The position numbers and the translations under genes are program-made. The notes beneath the pieces were generated by a model. That model searched no databases. It was not told the DNA's origin and saw only the letters and a list, made by a program, of their open reading frames with translations. Shown here one piece after another: positions 21,336 through 32,220 of a stretch of DNA of 64,000 bases. This DNA comes from Callaeas wilsoni (Eukaryota > Chordata > Aves > Passeriformes > Callaeidae): positions 23,227 to 87,226 of the forward strand of contig VWPU01011703.1 in assembly GCA_013398955.1 (NCBI GenBank), written 5' to 3'. Position 1 is the first letter of the stretch, and each line of letters begins with the position of its first letter.

Positions 21336-24300
21336 CTTTGATAAATGGATGGAAGCGCTGGGCTGGCTGTCGCTGCAGTTTTTCTGGGTGTTCCAACCTG
21401 CAGGGCTGGTCCATGGGCATCCCTTTCTCTCCTGGCCTCTTCCTTCTGCTCCTCTGTCCGGTGCTCGTCCTGAGCTCTGTTGGCACCCAGGATGGCATTT
21501 GGAGCCTGCCCAGAGTTCTGAGTTAATTCAGTTACTGATTTTGTCGATGAAAGGGAGCTGGGGGACTGAGGAGGGGAGCAGAGGTAGCAGAAACATCCAC
21601 TTCCCTGGAAGGGACATGGGGCCCTGATTATCTTTCCTGGAAGGGACAAGGAGCCTCACTTATCTTCCCTTGATGCTGGAGGCCAGGGCTGGATCCGTCT
21701 GGGTACCGTTGGATCAGTCCTCCCACTGGCACCTTGCCCCTCCGAAATGCCGGAGCCTGGAGGGTAGTGAGGGATCCTGGGGTGTCCCTGGGCTCTCTCC
21801 TGCTCCTGCCTGCCTTGGCGTGGGGGTCTGATCCCTGGGATGCATCCAGGCTCAGCCACGGCTTCGGTGTGACCACGGCACAGAGCCAGCAGGAAAGGGA
21901 AGGTTTGCAGAAGTGGCTGAACAAACCCCGCAAGAAAGAGCTGAGGAGAGGCGCTACCGACTGAGAAAGCAATTTTGGAAGACAAATGTAATCTGCGGAT
22001 CTGAATATCCACAAGTGAAATAGGGGGGAAGATAAAAGGAGCAAGAAGTCAGGGAATCCAAGCAGCGCCGGGTGCACTTCAAAGGGGAAGGGAGCTGGCT
22101 TATAGATTTACCGCCAGTCGCGGCTGTGCCGGCGCGGAGCAGGGAGCCAGCATGGGAGAGAGCCGGGCGTGCAGAGGAAAGGGAATTTTAAAAGCAAAAT
22201 TTCAGACGCCTGTTTCCCCCTGGGTGAAATTACACAGAGAAATATTCTGGCAAAATACGAAAGGGACTGAGATGAAAGCGGAGCCCAGGATATACATTGC
22301 AAATGGCATCTGTCCGGGAGGGACAGCGGAGCCCGCGCCGGAGGGGGGCCGTGCTCGGGGGCCACGCCTGCCTTCCCAGAGCTGGCTGCGGGTGTGCAGG
22401 CCCAGGGGGGCATCACCTGCGCTCAGGTGCTCTGGGAGAGCTGCTAACTGCCCGATAGACCCCCCGGCTTCTCCCGGGGCTCTGAGGGTATTGATCAGAG
22501 CTGGACAAACCCCACAAAAATGTTCTGGGGATGCTCATGTGAGTCCCGGGTGCAGGACGATTTTCTGGTCTGGAGCTGGCTGGGCCGTGACACAGTGCCA
22601 GGGAATTCAACCCTCCTGGCTGCAAGGGGCATGGGCAGGGTGGGGTTGGCAGTGCCCTGCGTGATGCCCCCAGCTGAGGATGGATGGGGACAGTGGGGAC
22701 AAGCACTCTGGAACACGACCTGCCCAGTGTGAGTGCCCAGGCGAGGGAGGGCTCGGAGCAGAAAAGCCAGGAGCGGGTGGAGAGGAGGAACAAAGGCACC
22801 CCAGTGGCTCGGGAAAGGTTGCCTTTGCTTGCGGCTGAAAGCGCCGGGCAATAATAATCAAGATTTATCGCTCGGCAATCACCATAGCAACATCAAAACA
22901 CAAGTGGGAGAGAGATGCTCCCCGGGGGGCTCCCTGCATCTCCTCCTGCTGTTGCTCAGCCCCAACCAGGAGGAAGCAGAGCCTGGTGGGAAGGAAGCTG
23001 GGTGTGATGGTGGAGGAAGGAGCTCTCCCAGCCGCCATTGAGCCCTGTCTCGCAGCAGGAATAGCGGAGACAAGGGTTCCTCCCTGCAGGACCAGATCCA
23101 GGGTGCCTGCTCCCTCCCCATCCGAGGGTGCTGGCCGCTCCTTGGGACACCGCTGCTCCTTGCCACTTCCTTTTTGGGTGCCGGCCAACTGCTGGGTGCA
23201 AACAGTGTGTGGAAAGAAGAAAATGCTGGATTTCCTGCACTGGTGTTGGTGGCTCCTTGTGCTGCTCCAGAGGGGGATGCAGGCTCCTTCCTGGCACTGG
23301 GACTGGCACCGGCACCATCCTGCTGCCACTGGGCAGCTCTGAAATGAGGAGCACTCGTCTTGCTGGCACCATCTCCGGCCCCGTCTCTGCTACCAGAGCT
23401 GCTAAGCCTCCATAAATATGCTTTTATTAATCAAGCAGTGTTTGTTTAGCATAAACCAACTCCCCTGCTAAATGGCTGCAGGAGCAGCGCGGCGCGCGGT
23501 TCACAGCCATGACTCAGGGCTGCCAGCGCTGGCTCTGCAGGGCTGGGAGGGCATCATCCATCTCTGCTCCTCGCTGCCAGCTGCCTCTGGAGCCCTGGGC
23601 ACAGCGGGCTGGCTCTACCCCGGCTGCTCCCTTCGGGTCTGGGTGCTGGGAAAGGCTCCCCAGGGCTGTGCTCTCTCCTGGGATGTGCTGAGAGCGGGAT
23701 CCATGCTGTGAGCACACCCCTGCTGCTGTGAAGGTGGTGACCGACCCCCCAACAGGGACCACTGGCATCCCCTGGGGTCTCCAAAGGGCACAGCCACAGC
23801 TGGCCAGGCAGACCCTGAGCCTGGGGGTGTCCCTGCATAGGAGGGAACAGCCGTGGCCAGGCCCCTTCTCCGAGGAGAGCACAGGAAGGAGGGACCCTCT
23901 GCGGGGGCTGCTGCTTTTGCCCTGTTTGGGAGCTTATGGAGAGATTGGAATGGGGAGAAAAAACAGCTTCTGCCTTTGAAGGGGCAGCCAGGCGATATCT
24001 GCTGGGAGAGGAGCTGCAGGCTGCCGGCTCCTCCGCTTGCTGATCCAGTGCCAGGTTGCAGGGGCTGAAGCAGCCTGTGGAGTTAGCAAAATCCTTTATT
24101 TTACATTTGATATCTTGTTCAGATCAATAAGGATTCCTTGAGCAATTCGGGGGCTTGTAGTCTCCTGATTAGCTGTCCTTTTATCCAGTTAGATTTTTCT
24201 TATCTAGAGTAATTGTTGTTCCAGAGAACATCTACGGCTGCAACATGACCTTACCAGCAAGGGTACGGCTCCCCGAGAAATACAGCTCCCCACGCCGGGC

Positions 24301-24440
24301 CCTCCCTGCCAGCCCCTCCACCTTATCTCCCTATAAATTGTTGCTGCGAGCTTTTGTTGCCTTCCCAAGGTGAGCCGGGGCGATCTGGAAGGCAAATAAA
24401 TAAATCTCCATTGCTGAAAGGCCCCGGCGGTGGCCGTGGG
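21336..24440. other. GC-rich spacer with minor pockets
   Basis: No gene seen. Around 21601-21664 a 32-bp unit beginning TTCCCTGGAAGGGACA is repeated about twice. AT-richer pockets lie at about 21960-22060, 23405-23465 (CATAAATATGCTTTTATTAATC) and 24080-24240. Long frames on both strands carry no recognisable domain. Confidence 0.45.
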
Positions 24441-24478
24441 GAGGAGGAGGAGAAGGAGGAGGAGGAGGAGGAGGAGGG
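24441..24478. repeat. GAG/AGG trinucleotide microsatellite
   Basis: A near-perfect run of GAG triplets interrupted by one AAG, purine-only on the plus strand. The overlapping open frame yields a poly-acidic or poly-arginine stretch depending on phase, an artefact of the repeat. Confidence 0.9.
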
Positions 24479-25809
24479 ATGCTTGCTGCAGCCGCTGGTG
24501 TCCTGCAGGCTCTCTCCAGGAGATCTCTTGTCCGATGGACTTTGACAGGAGTTTTTTATTAACCACTGTGGCTCCTCCATCTATTCCCAGCCCCGGCATC
24601 TTCAGTGGGTTTGTGCTCCAGCCTCAGATTGGAAATAAATTGATGGCTAAAATAAAACCCCTCTCCAGATGGGAGGGTGATGAATGAGGGAGGAGAAGGG
24701 GATGCAGAGAGGTTGCTCTTTTCTCAAGTTGCTGTAGAACATCTTGGTTTTGCCTTTGGTGGTGCTAGCAGAGATGCTCCTGGATGCTTGGCACTGCCCT
24801 TTGCCGGAGCGGGAACGTGGTGTCTTGGGTCTTCCGCTGGGATTTCACCTCTCACTTCTGAGGGGATCTCTCATTTTCCCTGAATAGTTAATGGAAACTA
24901 ATGTGTGGCTGACACCAAAGGAGAGCTCGCCGCCAGCCCCTCAAAAGCCACCTGACACCGGCAATTCCTGGGAAACAAACAACTCCATTAAATTCCCTGC
25001 ATGCGGGAGCGCTCCGGAGAGGCTGTCTCCATGGAGCACCTGCCTGCTGCTCCTCCCTGTCTTCGCTGGGAGAATCAGAGCCACAGGTTTTTCTGTGGGA
25101 TGCCCGGCTCCTGAGTATTGTCCTGCCCAAACCCCTGGGGGTGCAGCTGGGCAGCTTTTCCCAGCATAAATTACAAGGAGCCAGGGACAGAGACGAGGTG
25201 TGCTCTGGAAAGCAGCTGGTGGCTGAAGGTGTGGGCGACCGGGTGTTTTTCCAAACACCTGGCAAATGAGCTCCCCACTGGCTCTGTGGAGGATCAACAC
25301 TGCTGAGACTGAATGTGACGAACGGCCCTGGCCGTGATGATGTGGAGGGAAAAATTATCAACTCCCCCAAATGCTTCAGCATTTCCAGAATAGACCTGAG
25401 TGCCTTTAGGTTCTGACTCTGCTCCGGAGTGATCCTGCGGGACCAGCAGTGAGGGGGGAGGAATGGCTGGGGATGGTCAGGGGGGTGGGATGCTCTGGAA
25501 ATGCCAAGTGGGGACAGGGACAAGGCCAGGCACCAGCCGTGCCCAAGGGGGGCCCTCGCCCAGCCACCACCAAACCACCCTGCGGGCACATCCCCTGTCC
25601 CGGTGGGAGCTGCAGCTCCTGCATCCTCGGAAGCACCCAGGAAAGTCCGTCTTGTTTATTTATCGTTCCTTCCTTGCCTCTCCCTCTTCCCTTGCCTCTC
25701 CCTGGAGGCCCTGGAGAGCCCTGCTCGTGTTTAGGTGCCGTTCGGGCCCTTCTGCTTGGCCGAGGGCGAGAGCACGGGGCTGGCGGAACCACGGCCGCAT
25801 GCCGGTGCC
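24479..25809. other. Spacer, no gene seen
   Basis: Mixed composition, with small AT pockets at about 24540-24660 and 24885-25000. GC content rises into the minisatellite. No exon or transposon was recognised. Confidence 0.5.
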
Positions 25810-26425
25810 CGCAGCACGGCCGGTGCCCGCAGCCTCCCTCTCTGCCCATAGCATCCCCCGCTGCCCGCAGCATCCCCCTCTGCCCGCAGCATCCCTCTCT
25901 GCCCATAGCATCCCCCGCTGCCCGCAGCATGGCCGGTGCCCGCAGCCTCGCCGGTGCCCGCAGCACGGCCGCTGCCCGCAGCATCCCCCGCTCCTCCCAG
26001 CATCCCCCGCTCCCCCCAGCATCCCCCGCTGCCCGCAGCCTCCCCCGCTCCCCGGAGCATTCCCCGCTGCCCGCAGCATCCCCCGCTCCTCCCAGCATCC
26101 CCCGCTCCCCCCAGCATCCCCCGCTGCCCGCAGCCTCCCCCGCTCCCCGGAGCATTCCCCGCTGCCCGCAGCATCCCCCGCTCCTCCCAGCATCCCCCGC
26201 TCCCCCCAGCATCCCCCGCTGCCCGCAGCCTCCCCCGCTCCCCGGAGCATTCCCCGCTGCCCGCAGCATCCCCCGCTCCTCCCAGCATCCCCCGCTCCCC
26301 CCAGCATCCCCCGCTGCCCGCAGCCTCCCCCGCTCCCCGGAGCATTCCCCGCTGCCCGCAGCATCCCCCGCTCCTCCCAGCATCCCCCGCTCCCCCCAGC
26401 ATCCCCCGCTGCCCGCAGCATGCCC
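25810..26425. repeat. 19-bp minisatellite with 95-bp higher-order repeat
   Basis: The array is built from 18-19-bp units related to GCATCCCCCGCTGCCCGCA. The left part (about 25810-25980) is irregular, with variants carrying GGCCGGTG or CTCTGCCC. From 25981 the array becomes a regular 95-bp repeat of five distinct 19-bp subunits; it starts at 25981, 26076, 26171, 26266 and 26361, exactly 95 bp apart, and the last copy is partial. The copies look identical by eye. Because 95 is not a multiple of three, reading phase rotates between copies and the long open frames here (up to about 480 codons, on both strands) are not genes. Likely a variable-number locus. Confidence 0.95.
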
Positions 26426-26949
26426 CGCTCCTCCAGCGCCCCGGCGCTGCCGCTGGGAGCCATGAGGGGGAGCTCAGCCCATTCCTTCCCCGCTCCTCGG
26501 CTGCGTGCGGGGCTGGACCGGCTGTGCCGAGGGTGCCGCTGGCACCGGGACCCGCCTCGCTGCGCTGCCCGCAGCCCGTCCCCAGCGCGCACCCCAAACA
26601 GCCTCTGTGCGTGTGCCCCGGGGGACGGCAGGATCCTGGGCAAGGCAGGAGCGCTGCCCCCGGGGAGCCGCCGTCCTCTCACAGCACCCTCATCCTCATC
26701 TTCGTCCTCAGCCTCGCCTCTGGCCCTGCACCAGGCGTTTCCATGTGTGCCACACTGGAGTGTCCCAGCTCCAGCGGGAGCTCTGAGGTGGCACCTCTGG
26801 CACCCGTGTGCCCGCCTGCCAGGGGCACAGTGGGTTGGGGGAGCCCCTCGAGGTCTCACCCAGGGGTACAGGGAGATCCCCAACCTGCAGGGAGTCTGAG
26901 GTGTCCCCTCGTCACTCCTGGCTGACCCCTGACTCGTGTCAGAAAGAGC
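26426..26949. other. GC-rich spacer, no gene seen
   Basis: Continues the stop-poor GC-rich composition beyond the minisatellite, which is why open frames extend into it. No splice-flanked exon or domain was recognised. Confidence 0.5.
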
Positions 26950-27175
26950 AGAAAGGGCAGAGAATAAGGGAGATTTTCTGTATTTCAATTTTCTGAAAAG
27001 AGGAGAAATCCCATCCTATGTCTGCAATTATTTTATTATGCAGCACTAATGAAAAATACACTTGAACATCTAAAAAAGGCCTATGGTAAAGAGTTACTTA
27101 ATGGAATAAATCACTCTAAATTAAGCAATTATCCCTTTGATTTTTTTTTCTTTAAAACACCAATTGGCCAAAGGT
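26950..27175. promoter_or_regulatory. AT-rich candidate conserved element
   Basis: An abrupt AT-rich block after a strongly GC-rich stretch, with TGCAATTATTTTATTATGC near 27023, CACTAATGAAAAATAC near 27044, ACTTAATGGAATAAATC near 27095 and TTAAGCAATTATCCC near 27120. Unique and stop-rich. The ATTA density is high; the enhancer role is inferred. Confidence 0.4.
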
Positions 27176-27636
27176 GCTTCAGTTGTGTGAGATAACGGCT
27201 GTGGGCTCAGGGAGCGCACATCTCCAGGCACAGCCACAGCCCAGGGGCTGCTCCAAACCAAGGCTGGCTGTGCTGGGAGCCCCGTGCGATGCCGCAGAGC
27301 TGAGGGTGTGTGGGTGGGCATGGGCGGGATGAGGGGTGCAGGACGCAGCGTCCGTCCCAGGCCCCTCTGCACAGCGAGGTCCTTGCTGGCAGCTCGTGCC
27401 AAGCCCGTGGAGCCTCTTCCCATCACAGCTCGGGCAGCTGATGCAGGCAAGGCAGGGAGAGAGGCAGTAAATAAATAAGCTAAATGAATAGCTGGGCTCT
27501 TCAAGGGGGAAATCAGGACTGTAAATTAGGCAGGGATTATCTTCTGATCCCACGAACTGAGCTTCATAAATATGACCAGGCTAATGCGTCCCAGGGCGAG
27601 GGAACAGCTCTGCAGGGCCAGGCAAGGGTTTGTCCT
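27176..27636. other. Spacer, no gene seen
   Basis: GC-rich, then AT-richer around 27465-27600 (AAATAAATAAGCTAAATG near 27470). No gene or repeat family was recognised. Confidence 0.5.
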
Positions 27637-27798
27637 GGGCAGGGGTGCTCCNGCAGGGCTTGTCCTCCGCTCCGCGCTGCCCCGCGGGGGACGCCAGTCG
27701 GCGGGAGGGGTGCTCCCACCCAGGCTCCTCCTCGGGAGAAGCCAGTCCTGGGCAGGGGTGCTCCCACCCAGGCTCCTCCTCGGGAGAAGCCAGTCCTG
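27637..27798. repeat. 48-bp tandem duplication beside an N
   Basis: The segment from GGGGTGCTCCCACC to GAAGCCAGTCCTG at 27707-27750 recurs at 27755-27798 with a 48-bp period and no visible change. A partial older copy, CCTGGGCAGGGGTGCTCC, starts near 27634. The only ambiguous base in the window, N at 27652, lies just after it, so the sequencing consensus is uncertain at this array and true copy number may differ. Confidence 0.85.
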
Positions 27799-27919
27799 TG
27801 TGGGCTCTCAGCCAGCCCTTGGGAACAGCAAACAGCGAGTGCTTGATCCCTGTGCCACCGGCATCCACTCCCGGTCCCAGCTCTGCCACCAGCACCCAGC
27901 CCCGCCAATTCCACCCTCC

Positions 27920-28160
27920 CCGGCTTATTTGTTAAATATCCTGTAATTATAGAGAAATAAAAGGCTCCTACAGATTAGGGGGTAATTATACTTAATAGGA
28001 ACAGAATGAATATTCCTGGTTAACCATTTGGGCTTGGGAGGCAGATGGCACATAACCCTGTGTTTCCCTCGGAGCGTGGCAGCCCTGGCAGCGCACTCAT
28101 TAACCAGTTGCTCTCTGGCTCCAGACCAAAGGCATTAACTGGTTAATCACCCCTGGCGGC
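27920..28160. promoter_or_regulatory. AT-rich candidate conserved element
   Basis: Contains TTGTTAAATATCCTGTAATT near 27929, GGTAATTATACTTAATAGG near 27981, AATGAATATTCCTGG near 28005 and two copies of CATTAACCAG/CATTAACTGG near 28098 and 28132. Unique and stop-rich; several homeodomain cores. Regulatory role inferred. Confidence 0.38.
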
Positions 28161-28719
28161 TTTGCTGATGAGTTACCCGGCCTTGCCCTTGAGGTGGGAT
28201 TCCTGATGGGCCTGGGGAGGCACTTCGGGTGCCTGAGCCGGTGGGTGCATGCCCTGCCCCGCTGTTCCCCGGGGTCAGGAGCTCTGGCCTTGTCCCTCCT
28301 GGAGGTGCACACCCCGCGTCAGTCAGAGGCAGCGGCTGCTGCTGGCAGCGTGACAGCCGAGATCCATAACTGCTGGGAATGCTGCAGACAGGCAATCGCT
28401 CCCACCCAGCCCCATCGAAGATGAAGAGGCTCCCATTATCTTGAGATCCTTCTGCCGCCGGTATCGCAGGGCGCTGCTGACACACGGCCCGGGCACGCGG
28501 CGCTGGTGGCAATTTGTGTTTTGTCATCTCTGGCACGACTGCGAAACCCCAGAGAGAGGCGGCTGCTGTGTGGGCAGGGGGTGACAGGGCCCAGGGGTCT
28601 CCTGTCCCAGGCAGGGTTTGGGGAAGAGCTGCCCCTCAGGCTCTGGGCAGCGTGGAGCCCCTGGGGCTCGGGCGGCCTCCTCCTGGAGGCACCTGGGCCA
28701 GATTTGTTGCTGCTGTTGG
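28161..28719. other. GC-rich spacer, no gene seen
   Basis: No exon, RNA or repeat family was recognised between two AT-rich islands. Confidence 0.5.
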
Positions 28720-28940
28720 CGGCCCCTTTGAACACGGCCATTATGGTGTGTTCAAATAACATTAATAAATACAGCAGCAGCCACAGGGAGAGCTTGGTAT
28801 TTACTGTAAATTCAGCATCTAAACAGAGACATCGTTTTGTCTTCTACAGTTTAACACCATTCATAATTCCGTGTTTTAACAGACTTCCCCCGGGGCCCCA
28901 AGATGCCTTTTTTATTTGAGGCTATTCCCAATTACCCGCT
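28720..28940. promoter_or_regulatory. AT-rich candidate conserved element
   Basis: Includes CAAATAACATTAATAAATAC near 28754, TATTTACTGTAAATTCAGC near 28798 (an imperfect inverted repeat around TTTACTGTAAA), CCATTCATAATTCC near 28857 and CCCAATTACCC near 28926. Unique and not open. Motif content fits a developmental enhancer; inference only. Confidence 0.4.
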
Positions 28941-29104
28941 GTGCCTCTCCAGAGCTGGCTGCTGCTTGAACACACGCAGGGCTGCTGGGGCTGAGCCACA
29001 GCCACTGTATTGTCACCCAGGGCCCTGCTCTCCTGTCCCCTTCACGAGATCCTTGAACCCCTGCACTGGTGGGAGTTCACCGGTGCTGCTGCACGGGGCC
29101 CTCC

Positions 29105-29350
29105 TCTGTGTGTAGATAAATAAATAGATAAAAATATAAATATAAATAGTTCTGACTCATCACAGCGGCCATGGAGCCTCTCTCCTCCTTTGAGGGGCTT
29201 GGCAGAGCAGAGCACTCATGTCCCCTCTTCTCTCATTTGGGGCTACCCCCAAAAACCCGTTGCTTCTTGCCCCCTACTAAAAAAAAAATCTCTGTGAAAA
29301 ATTAATTTAGTCAGATCTAATCAAATTGTGCTGGGCAGCCGCTGTCATTT
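29105..29350. promoter_or_regulatory. A-rich pocket and AT-rich island
   Basis: A simple A-rich stretch, AGATAAATAAATAGATAAAA with more ATAAAT words (29114-29149), is followed after a GC-richer gap by AAAATTAATTTAGTC near 29297 and CTAATCAAATTGTGC near 29317. The first part may be an eroded microsatellite, the second a small regulatory element. Confidence 0.28.
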
Positions 29351-29964
29351 ATTCCCCACGGGAGCGTGGCCCCAGGGTGCTCCGTGAAAGGTGAAAACAA
29401 ACCCGGGAACGAGCTGTGCTTTGTCCCTCGGGGCTCAGGGCAGCCCGGTTGGCACCAGCCCTCCCTCCTGGGGCCCAGCTTGGTTTTGAACTGCCAGGAA
29501 GGAATTTATTGGGGTCTTTGGCATTTACCTGGTTTTCCTGGAAAATGAACTCGTGTGCCTGGAATGGAAGGTGGCTGCAGGAGGACAAAAGGCAGATCCC
29601 AGGGGAGCTCTCGGGACCGGAGCGCTCACAGTTGGTGTCGTCTCCTCTTTGTGGTTGTTGGTGCTTCCAGCCCGTCCGAGGTGGGGCTGTTCTGGGAGAG
29701 CCTCACTCGGCTGGGGGCTGCCAGGAGCCTCTGTCCTTGCTGGGGCACAAATCCCCCTCCTGTCCATCGTTATCCAGCGCACCACTCCTCCCTCGGCTCC
29801 CCGCTCCGGAGCTGAGCTCAGCGGATGAGCCAGGCGCCTGCCCTGCCTCCCGCTCTCTCCTTTCCTCCTTCCCTCTGCACATCTGGGGGAACCCCATGGC
29901 TGTCGCTGGGGGAACCCCTGGGCCCCTAGCCCAGCAGTTTTGGGGCTCCACGTGGGAGAAGGAA
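29351..29964. other. GC-rich spacer, no gene seen
   Basis: Overlapping open frames without motifs; no repeat family recognised. Confidence 0.5.
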
Positions 29965-30315
29965 GGTTTCACCACCTAATAAATTTAGATTTAATTTGCA
30001 AGTGAAAAAGAGCGTTTTCTTTTGTAGCTGATGCTGCAGCCCAAATGTCTGAGCTTCTAGGGTTTAAGTCTAATTAACTGCATTTCACAGCTTATTTAAA
30101 GAAAAGAATGGAGGCATTAAAATTGTAAAATCTAATTTTTAAGTAAATCTTTCAGCACAAAATGAATGTCGCAGTCTCCCAGCCGCCTTGGCAATATATC
30201 TCTTGTCTTCAAATTTCAACATGAGCTTTTGCAAACATGAAATTATTCATTAGACCGTCTGGTAAAAGGATAAATAAGTGTCGCTTCACATCCAAGATCT
30301 CCCGGTTTTCCATTT
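29965..30315. promoter_or_regulatory. AT-rich candidate conserved element, about 350 bp
   Basis: One of the most sustained AT-rich blocks, carrying CCTAATAAATTTAGATTTAA near 29976, AAGTCTAATTAACTGC near 30066, GGCATTAAAATTGTAAAATC near 30113, TAATTTTTAAGTAAATC near 30133 and GAAATTATTCATTAGACC near 30239. No tandem period, no transposon words, frequent stops. The spread of TAATTA-type cores over about 300 bp makes it a good enhancer candidate; conservation is untested. Confidence 0.45.
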
Positions 30316-30449
30316 AGCAAAAGATTGGCTTATTCAGGATGATGCAGAGAGGCCGCTGGGATCCGTGAGATGGGAGGGAACGGATAACCCAGTGGCCACG
30401 TGCTCTGGATGGACTCTGCTGGGCTGTTGGGAGGAGTGGGCAGGGAATC

Positions 30450-30487
30450 TCCCTGGAATTTTGTCCATTTCCCTGGAATTTTGTCCC
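30450..30487. repeat. 20-bp tandem duplication
   Basis: TCCCTGGAATTTTGTCC occurs at 30450 and again at 30470, a direct tandem repeat of 20 bp with little divergence. Confidence 0.8.
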
Positions 30488-30599
30488 CTTTATTTTGCCG
30501 GGTCCATTGAAGGCCAGCACTGCTGTCCCACAGCCCTGGCTCAGCTGTCCCCTCCCACACTCCTCACACCATCAAAGGGAGCTTGTTTCTGCCCTCCTT

Positions 30600-30720
30600 A
30601 AGAAGGAACGGATTTTATGGAATTGAAACTATTATTTTAACAACTCCATATTTTTTATCACTTTTAAAAACCCCAGCGATTTGCCTTTTGCTTGATTAAA
30701 GTCCCAGTTAACTGTAGGAG
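30600..30720. other. AT-rich leader before hexamer array
   Basis: A short AT-rich stretch with AACTATTATTTTAAC near 30627 and TTGATTAAAGTCCCAG near 30692. Could be a minor regulatory element; no gene seen. Confidence 0.3.
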
Positions 30721-30781
30721 CGAGGTGCTCAATGCTAATGCTGGCCCTGGCGGGACGCTGAGCTTCAGTCTCGGTGCTGCC

Positions 30782-30880
30782 GATCCCAATCCGGATCCCG
30801 ATCCCGATCCTGATCCCGATCCCGATCCCAATCCCGAGCCCGAGCCCGATCCCAATCCCGATCCCGATCCTGATCCCGAT

Positions 30881-30915
<35 letters not shown>

Positions 30916-30941
30916 TCCCGAGCCCGAGCCCGAGCCCGGTC
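30782..30941. repeat. GATCCC/GAGCCC hexanucleotide array
   Basis: About 26 hexamer units alternate among GATCCC, CAATCC-like variants and GAGCCC, with GAGCCC taking over toward the right. On the minus strand the GAGCCC section reads as GGG tracts separated by CTC, the four-tract pattern that can form a G-quadruplex. Being a multiple of three, the unit leaves frames open as Asp-Pro/Glu-Pro or Gly-Ser peptides; these are repeat artefacts. Confidence 0.95.
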
Positions 30942-32166
30942 CCTCGGTGCCCCGGGCAGAGGGAATGTGCCCGGGAGCTGGCAGGAGGCTCGGCCCCCCC
31001 GGCCCAGCCCCGGGCCCTGCTGGTGCCAAACTGTGCTGTAATTAGCAGTGGGATGCAGAACGCAGGGGAGAAGTAATTAACAGCTGAGGAATGCGTGGGA
31101 AAATGATGCTCATTAGCACACCCCACGATCCCGGGCTGGAAACGGGGTGTGAGGATGTGAGGTACGGATTGGCACCGCCGGACGCCGTGCCAGAGTGAAG
31201 TAGTGCCGGGCTCTGCGGGGCGTGGGGGCACAGGGAAGGGGGTCCCCACTTCTCCTCCCTCACCCGAATCCTGGAAGGCAGCAGCACCAGCCTGTGGGGG
31301 GATGCTCCAACGCGGATTTGGACAGGGACCCTCATGTCGAACCTTCTGGAGCGCGTGGAGATCACACGGGGATGGACGAGCTGTGTCTGTAAGAGCAGTG
31401 GTGGCAGTGTCCCCTCCCCAGGTGACAGCCTCATCTCCTGCCCTGCGCTGTGGGACAGCCTGGAGCTGCCTCCTGGATGTGGGGGCATTCCGGGGAAATA
31501 ATGACCCACACAGGGGCCTGCCTCAACCGAAATACCCCAGAAATGACTGGCGAAGCGGGACGTGTCTGTTTTAGTTTCATTTTGTGCCAGTATCACACGA
31601 ATGAAAGCAGAGGAGTGTCTGGAATCTCGTTTCAAGCCAGGGAATTGAAATCCAGCGAGCAGCACCGGTCCTGAATCCAGCTCATTCCTGCCAGTACTGG
31701 CCTGCTGTGTGCTCAGGGCTCCCTAGAGGGATGGGTGCTCTGGAATGGGGACACACGGGGCTCGAGAGGGGTGTTTGCCTCCAGCAGAGTGAGATCTGGG
31801 CTGATCCTGGGAAGCAGAAGCTGGTTTTTCCCCAGCCAGGGCGGTCCCATCTGCTGTCTGTCCATCTTGTGCCTCTGAGCAGGGCAAAATCCTGCCAGGA
31901 TGGAGACAGGAGTGGGAGCAGTGCTTTGGGTATCTCCTTGCAGTGCTGCTATTTCTTGCTGGTTTTTAATTCTGAATTACAATGCGTTTCTGCAGGCTCT
32001 ACTGTATCCCCGGAATCACGCTCTGTGCTAAATCAGTCTGTGGCAATCAATGCTTTTCTAATGAATTCTGAATTCCTGATGTCAGGACATTGTGCTGCTG
32101 CTTGTTTTCTCCCTGCCCTTCTTTTTCCTCTGCGTTATTCCTGTGAGCTGCATAACACACATTCCA
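30942..32166. other. Spacer, no gene seen
   Basis: GC-rich with AT-richer parts at about 31035-31110 and 31960-32070. Frames on both strands overlap and show no domain. No repeat family was recognised. Confidence 0.45.
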
Positions 32167-32220
32167 TGTGTGTGTATATATATATATAATATATATATAT
32201 ATACACACACATATATATAC
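32167..32220. repeat. TG/TA/CA compound microsatellite, inverted
   Basis: A TG run leads into a TA run with one AA interruption, then a CA run and a second TA tail. The TG...TA...CA order is self-complementary, so the block can fold into a hairpin or cruciform. A poly-T tract follows near 32225. Confidence 0.9.

Noticed and set aside
30632..31249. Frames giving Gly-Ser, Gly-Ile/Leu or Asp-Pro repeats
   Set aside because: Direct consequence of the GATCCC/GAGCCC hexamer array; not coding.
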